A stretch of DNA of 64,000 nt, from assembly GCF_020523825.1 (NCBI RefSeq), contig NZ_JAJALK010000002.1, forward strand, positions 434,001-498,000, in the 5' to 3' direction. The notes under the pieces were generated by a model. It did not search any database. It had not been told where the DNA came from and saw only the letters and a program-made list of their open reading frames with translations. Positions 61,976 through 64,000 of the stretch are shown piece after piece. The stretch is from Methylobacterium brachiatum (GTDB taxonomy: Bacteria; Pseudomonadota; Alphaproteobacteria; Rhizobiales; Beijerinckiaceae). Within the stretch, counting starts at the first letter, position 1. Each line of letters begins with the position of its first letter. Made by a program: the position numbers and the translations under genes.

Positions 61976-64000
61976 ATGCGCTCGCTTCGCCGTCCCGCGT
62001 CGCCCTACGACACTTACGTCGACAGCGTTCGCCCGTTCCTGGGCAAGCGCCTGACGGAGCTCGGAGGGTTCGTGCTGTTCACCGGGGCGGTCGCCCTGAC
62101 CGTCGCCCTGGCCACGTGGTCGATCGACGACCCGAGCCTCAACCACGCCACCGACCATCCGGCCCACAACGTGCTCGGCCAGCCGGGCGCCGTCGTGGCT
62201 GACCTCGCCATGCAGATCCTGGGGCTCGGCGCCCTCGCCTTCGTGTTGCCCCCCGTCCTCTGGGGCGTGCGGCTGATGCGCGAGCGCGACCTGCCGCAGG
62301 GAGGCATGCGCCTGGCGCTCTGGATCATCGGCTTCTGCGCGGCGAGCGCCGTGGCGAGCGCCCTGCCGCCCACGGCCCGCTGGCCGCTCCCGACCGGGCT
62401 CGGCGGCGTGGCCGGCGACGGCCTGCTGTCGATGGCCCGGGTGATCGTCGGGGCGGTGTCCTCGGCGGCCGCCCATCTCGTCGGCTTCGTCTACGCCGCG
62501 GTGGCGATCCTCAGCCTCACCGGCGCCTGCCGGTTCGGGACCGTCGAGGAGGAATCCTTCCACGACGAGCCCTATCCCGCCCGGCATCCGGCCCTGCGGG
62601 GCCGCGACGAGCGCGAGGATGCCGATGAGCCGAGCCTCGGCCTCGTGGGCATCGGCGCCCTCGCCCAGGGCCTGATGCGGATGCGCGTCGCCCTGGCGCG
62701 GCGGATCGAGACCTGGCGGACCGGCCGGGCCGAGCCGTTCGACAGCGCCTCGCCGGCGCTCGCGGCGCGCCGCGCCTTCACGGATGCGGACCTGCCCTGG
62801 GCCGAGCACCTGCCCGAGGCGCCGCAGGCGGGCCCGGAGCGGCGCGAGCCGGTGTTCGAGTCGCACGACGAGCCGGTCGCGGCGCCCGCCCGCCGGGTCG
62901 CCCTGCCGCCGGACGACGACGAGCCGGACGCGTTCGAGGCCCCTGCCCGGCCGGCGGCACCGCGCGCCCCGGAGCCGACCGCCTCGCGGGTCGCGGCGCC
63001 GGCCGCCGCGCCGGTCCCGGCCCGCCGGGCGCCCGCGCCGCAGATGCGGCCCGAGGATTACGCCCTGCCGGCCCTCGACCTGCTGGCCGCCCCGCGCGGT
63101 CCCTCGCCGGCGAGCCTGGTCTCGGCCGATGCCCTGGAGCAGAACGCGACCCTGCTCGAGGCGACGCTGGGCGATTTCGGCGTGCGCGGCGACATCCTGG
63201 CGGTGCGCCCCGGCCCGGTCGTGACCCTCTACGAGCTGGAGCCGGCCCCCGGCACCAAGTCGAGCCGCGTGATCGCGCTGGCCGACGATATCGCCCGGTC
63301 CATGTCGGCGGTCTCAGCCCGCGTCGCCGTGGTCCCTGGCCGCAACGCCATCGGCATTGAGTTGCCCAATGCCAAGCGCGAGACGGTGTTTCTGCGCGAG
63401 CTCCTGGCCTCCACGGATTTCGCCGAGAGCAAGCACAAGCTCGCCTTGTGCCTCGGCAAGAACATCGGCGGCGAGCCGATCATCGCCGACCTCGCCCGGA
63501 TGCCGCACCTCCTGGTCGCCGGCACCACTGGCTCGGGCAAGTCGGTGGCGATCAACACCATGATCCTGTCGCTGCTCTACCGTCTGAAGCCGGAAGAGTG
63601 CCGTCTGATCATGGTCGATCCCAAGATGCTGGAACTGTCCGTCTATGACGGCATCCCGCACCTCCTCTCCCCCGTCGTGACCGACCCCAAGAAGGCGGTG
63701 ATCGCCCTCAAATGGGCCGTGCGCGAGATGGAGGAGCGCTACAAGAAGATGTCCAAGATCGCGGTGCGGAACATCGACGGCTACAATGCCCGCGTCTCGG
63801 AGGCCGCCGCCCGCGGCGAGGTGCTGACCCGGACCGTGCAGACCGGCTTCGACCGGCAGACCGGCGAGGCGATCTACGAGGACGAGGCCATGGACCTCGC
63901 CCCCCTCCCCTACATCGTGATCGTGGTCGATGAGATGGCCGACCTGATGATGGTGGCGGGCAAGGACATCGAGGGCGCGATCCAGCGTTTGGCCCAGATG
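61976..64000 (+). CDS. ftsK: DNA translocase FtsK (5' part, runs off the window)
   Basis: From ATG 61976, 675 codons are visible and the gene continues past the right edge. The N-terminus has membrane helices ([20 protein letters not shown] and three more). A charged, Pro/Arg-rich linker of about 150 residues precedes the motor: Walker [34 protein letters not shown] and Walker [13 protein letters not shown]. It coordinates chromosome segregation with division. The gamma DNA-reading domain is beyond the window. Confidence 0.95.
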   Translation, partial: MRSLRRPASPYDTYVDSVRPFLGKRLTELGGFVLFTGAVALTVALATWSIDDPSLNHATDHPAHNVLGQPGAVVADLAMQILGLGALAFVLPPVLWGVRLMRERDLPQGGMRLALWIIGFCAASAVASALPPTARWPLPTGLGGVAGDGLLSMARVIVGAVSSAAAHLVGFVYAAVAILSLTGACRFGTVEEESFHDEPYPARHPALRGRDEREDADEPSLGLVGIGALAQGLMRMRVALARRIETWRTGRAEPFDSASPALAARRAFTDADLPWAEHLPEAPQAGPERREPVFESHDEPVAAPARRVALPPDDDEPDAFEAPARPAAPRAPEPTASRVAAPAAAPVPARRAPAPQMRPEDYALPALDLLAAPRGPSPASLVSADALEQNATLLEATLGDFGVRGDILAVRPGPVVTLYELEPAPGTKSSRVIALADDIARSMSAVSARVAVVPGRNAIGIELPNAKRETVFLRELLASTDFAESKHKLALCLGKNIGGEPIIADLARMPHLLVAGTTGSGKSVAINTMILSLLYRLKPEECRLIMVDPKMLELSVYDGIPHLLSPVVTDPKKAVIALKWAVREMEERYKKMSKIAVRNIDGYNARVSEAAARGEVLTRTVQTGFDRQTGEAIYEDEAMDLAPLPYIVIVVDEMADLMMVAGKDIEGAIQRLAQM

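Noticed and set aside
1..64000. CRISPR arrays, complete insertion sequences, rRNA genes
   Set aside because: No regularly spaced direct repeats, no intact transposase with terminal inverted repeats, and no rRNA sequence were seen.

Overview
The window is very GC-rich, gene-dense chromosomal DNA from an alphaproteobacterium. The gene content points to Methylobacterium or a close relative: three Omp25-type porin-like proteins beginning DLPRRAAPPP after the signal peptide, DUF305 and YVTN proteins, an ECF sigma factor with its anti-sigma factor, MtnA, and an FtsK with alphaproteobacterial layout. This taxonomic reading is inference; no rRNA gene is present.

Layout. (1) 0.1-9.4 kb is a defence-like island with two divergent operons. 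On the minus strand is a compact CBASS locus: a CD-NTase, a stand-alone E2-like protein, and a patatin phospholipase effector, joined by 4-nt overlaps. A DUF2235 alpha/beta-hydrolase follows. On the plus strand is a three-gene unit that I do not recognise as a described system: a sigma-factor-like protein, an XRE-like HTH protein, and a large fusion of an ImmA/IrrE metallopeptidase, a UvrD helicase and a C-terminal AddB/Cas4-like module. A perfect 7-bp inverted repeat sits in the shared promoter region. (2) 9.8-18.9 kb is an ECF-controlled envelope/sulfite-stress island. Four promoters share GGAAT-N15-GCATCYC and precede every operon of the island, including the one that encodes the sigma factor. 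Products include SorAB-like sulfite dehydrogenase, a second sulfite-oxidase-fold protein, two YVTN beta-propellers, DUF305, a COG4315 protein, LysR and DUF202. (3) 19-22.2 kb holds a class III nucleotide cyclase in an operon with a YeiH-type anion exporter, then a phosphoglycerate mutase-like protein. (4) 22.2-23.8 kb is a gene-poor, degraded stretch.

(5) 23.8-36.9 kb carries two heavy-metal efflux operons (CusBA-like with a FixH/YtkA protein; CzcBA/CnrBA-like) flanking a chemotaxis receptor. (6) 37-53 kb is accessory envelope and stress genes: a catalase-like heme protein, three paralogous beta-barrels, an HD hydrolase with a GlxA regulator, an AraC/AhpD/RclC-like reactive-chlorine cluster, and several small secreted or membrane proteins. 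Two of the barrels have identical mature proteins and form inverted repeats around about 5 kb. (7) 53-64 kb is more conserved: tRNA-Arg(UCU), a FUSC permease, pth, a VapBC module, ychF, a MaoC-like double hotdog protein, an aldo/keto reductase, mtnA and the 5' part of ftsK, which runs off the right edge.

How the genes work together: the left end senses invasion (CBASS) and possibly abnormal DNA (protease-helicase fusion). The ECF island appears to be one regulon that oxidises and exports sulfite or repairs oxidised periplasmic targets. The metal pumps, catalase-like protein and Rcl-like cluster add metal and oxidant resistance.
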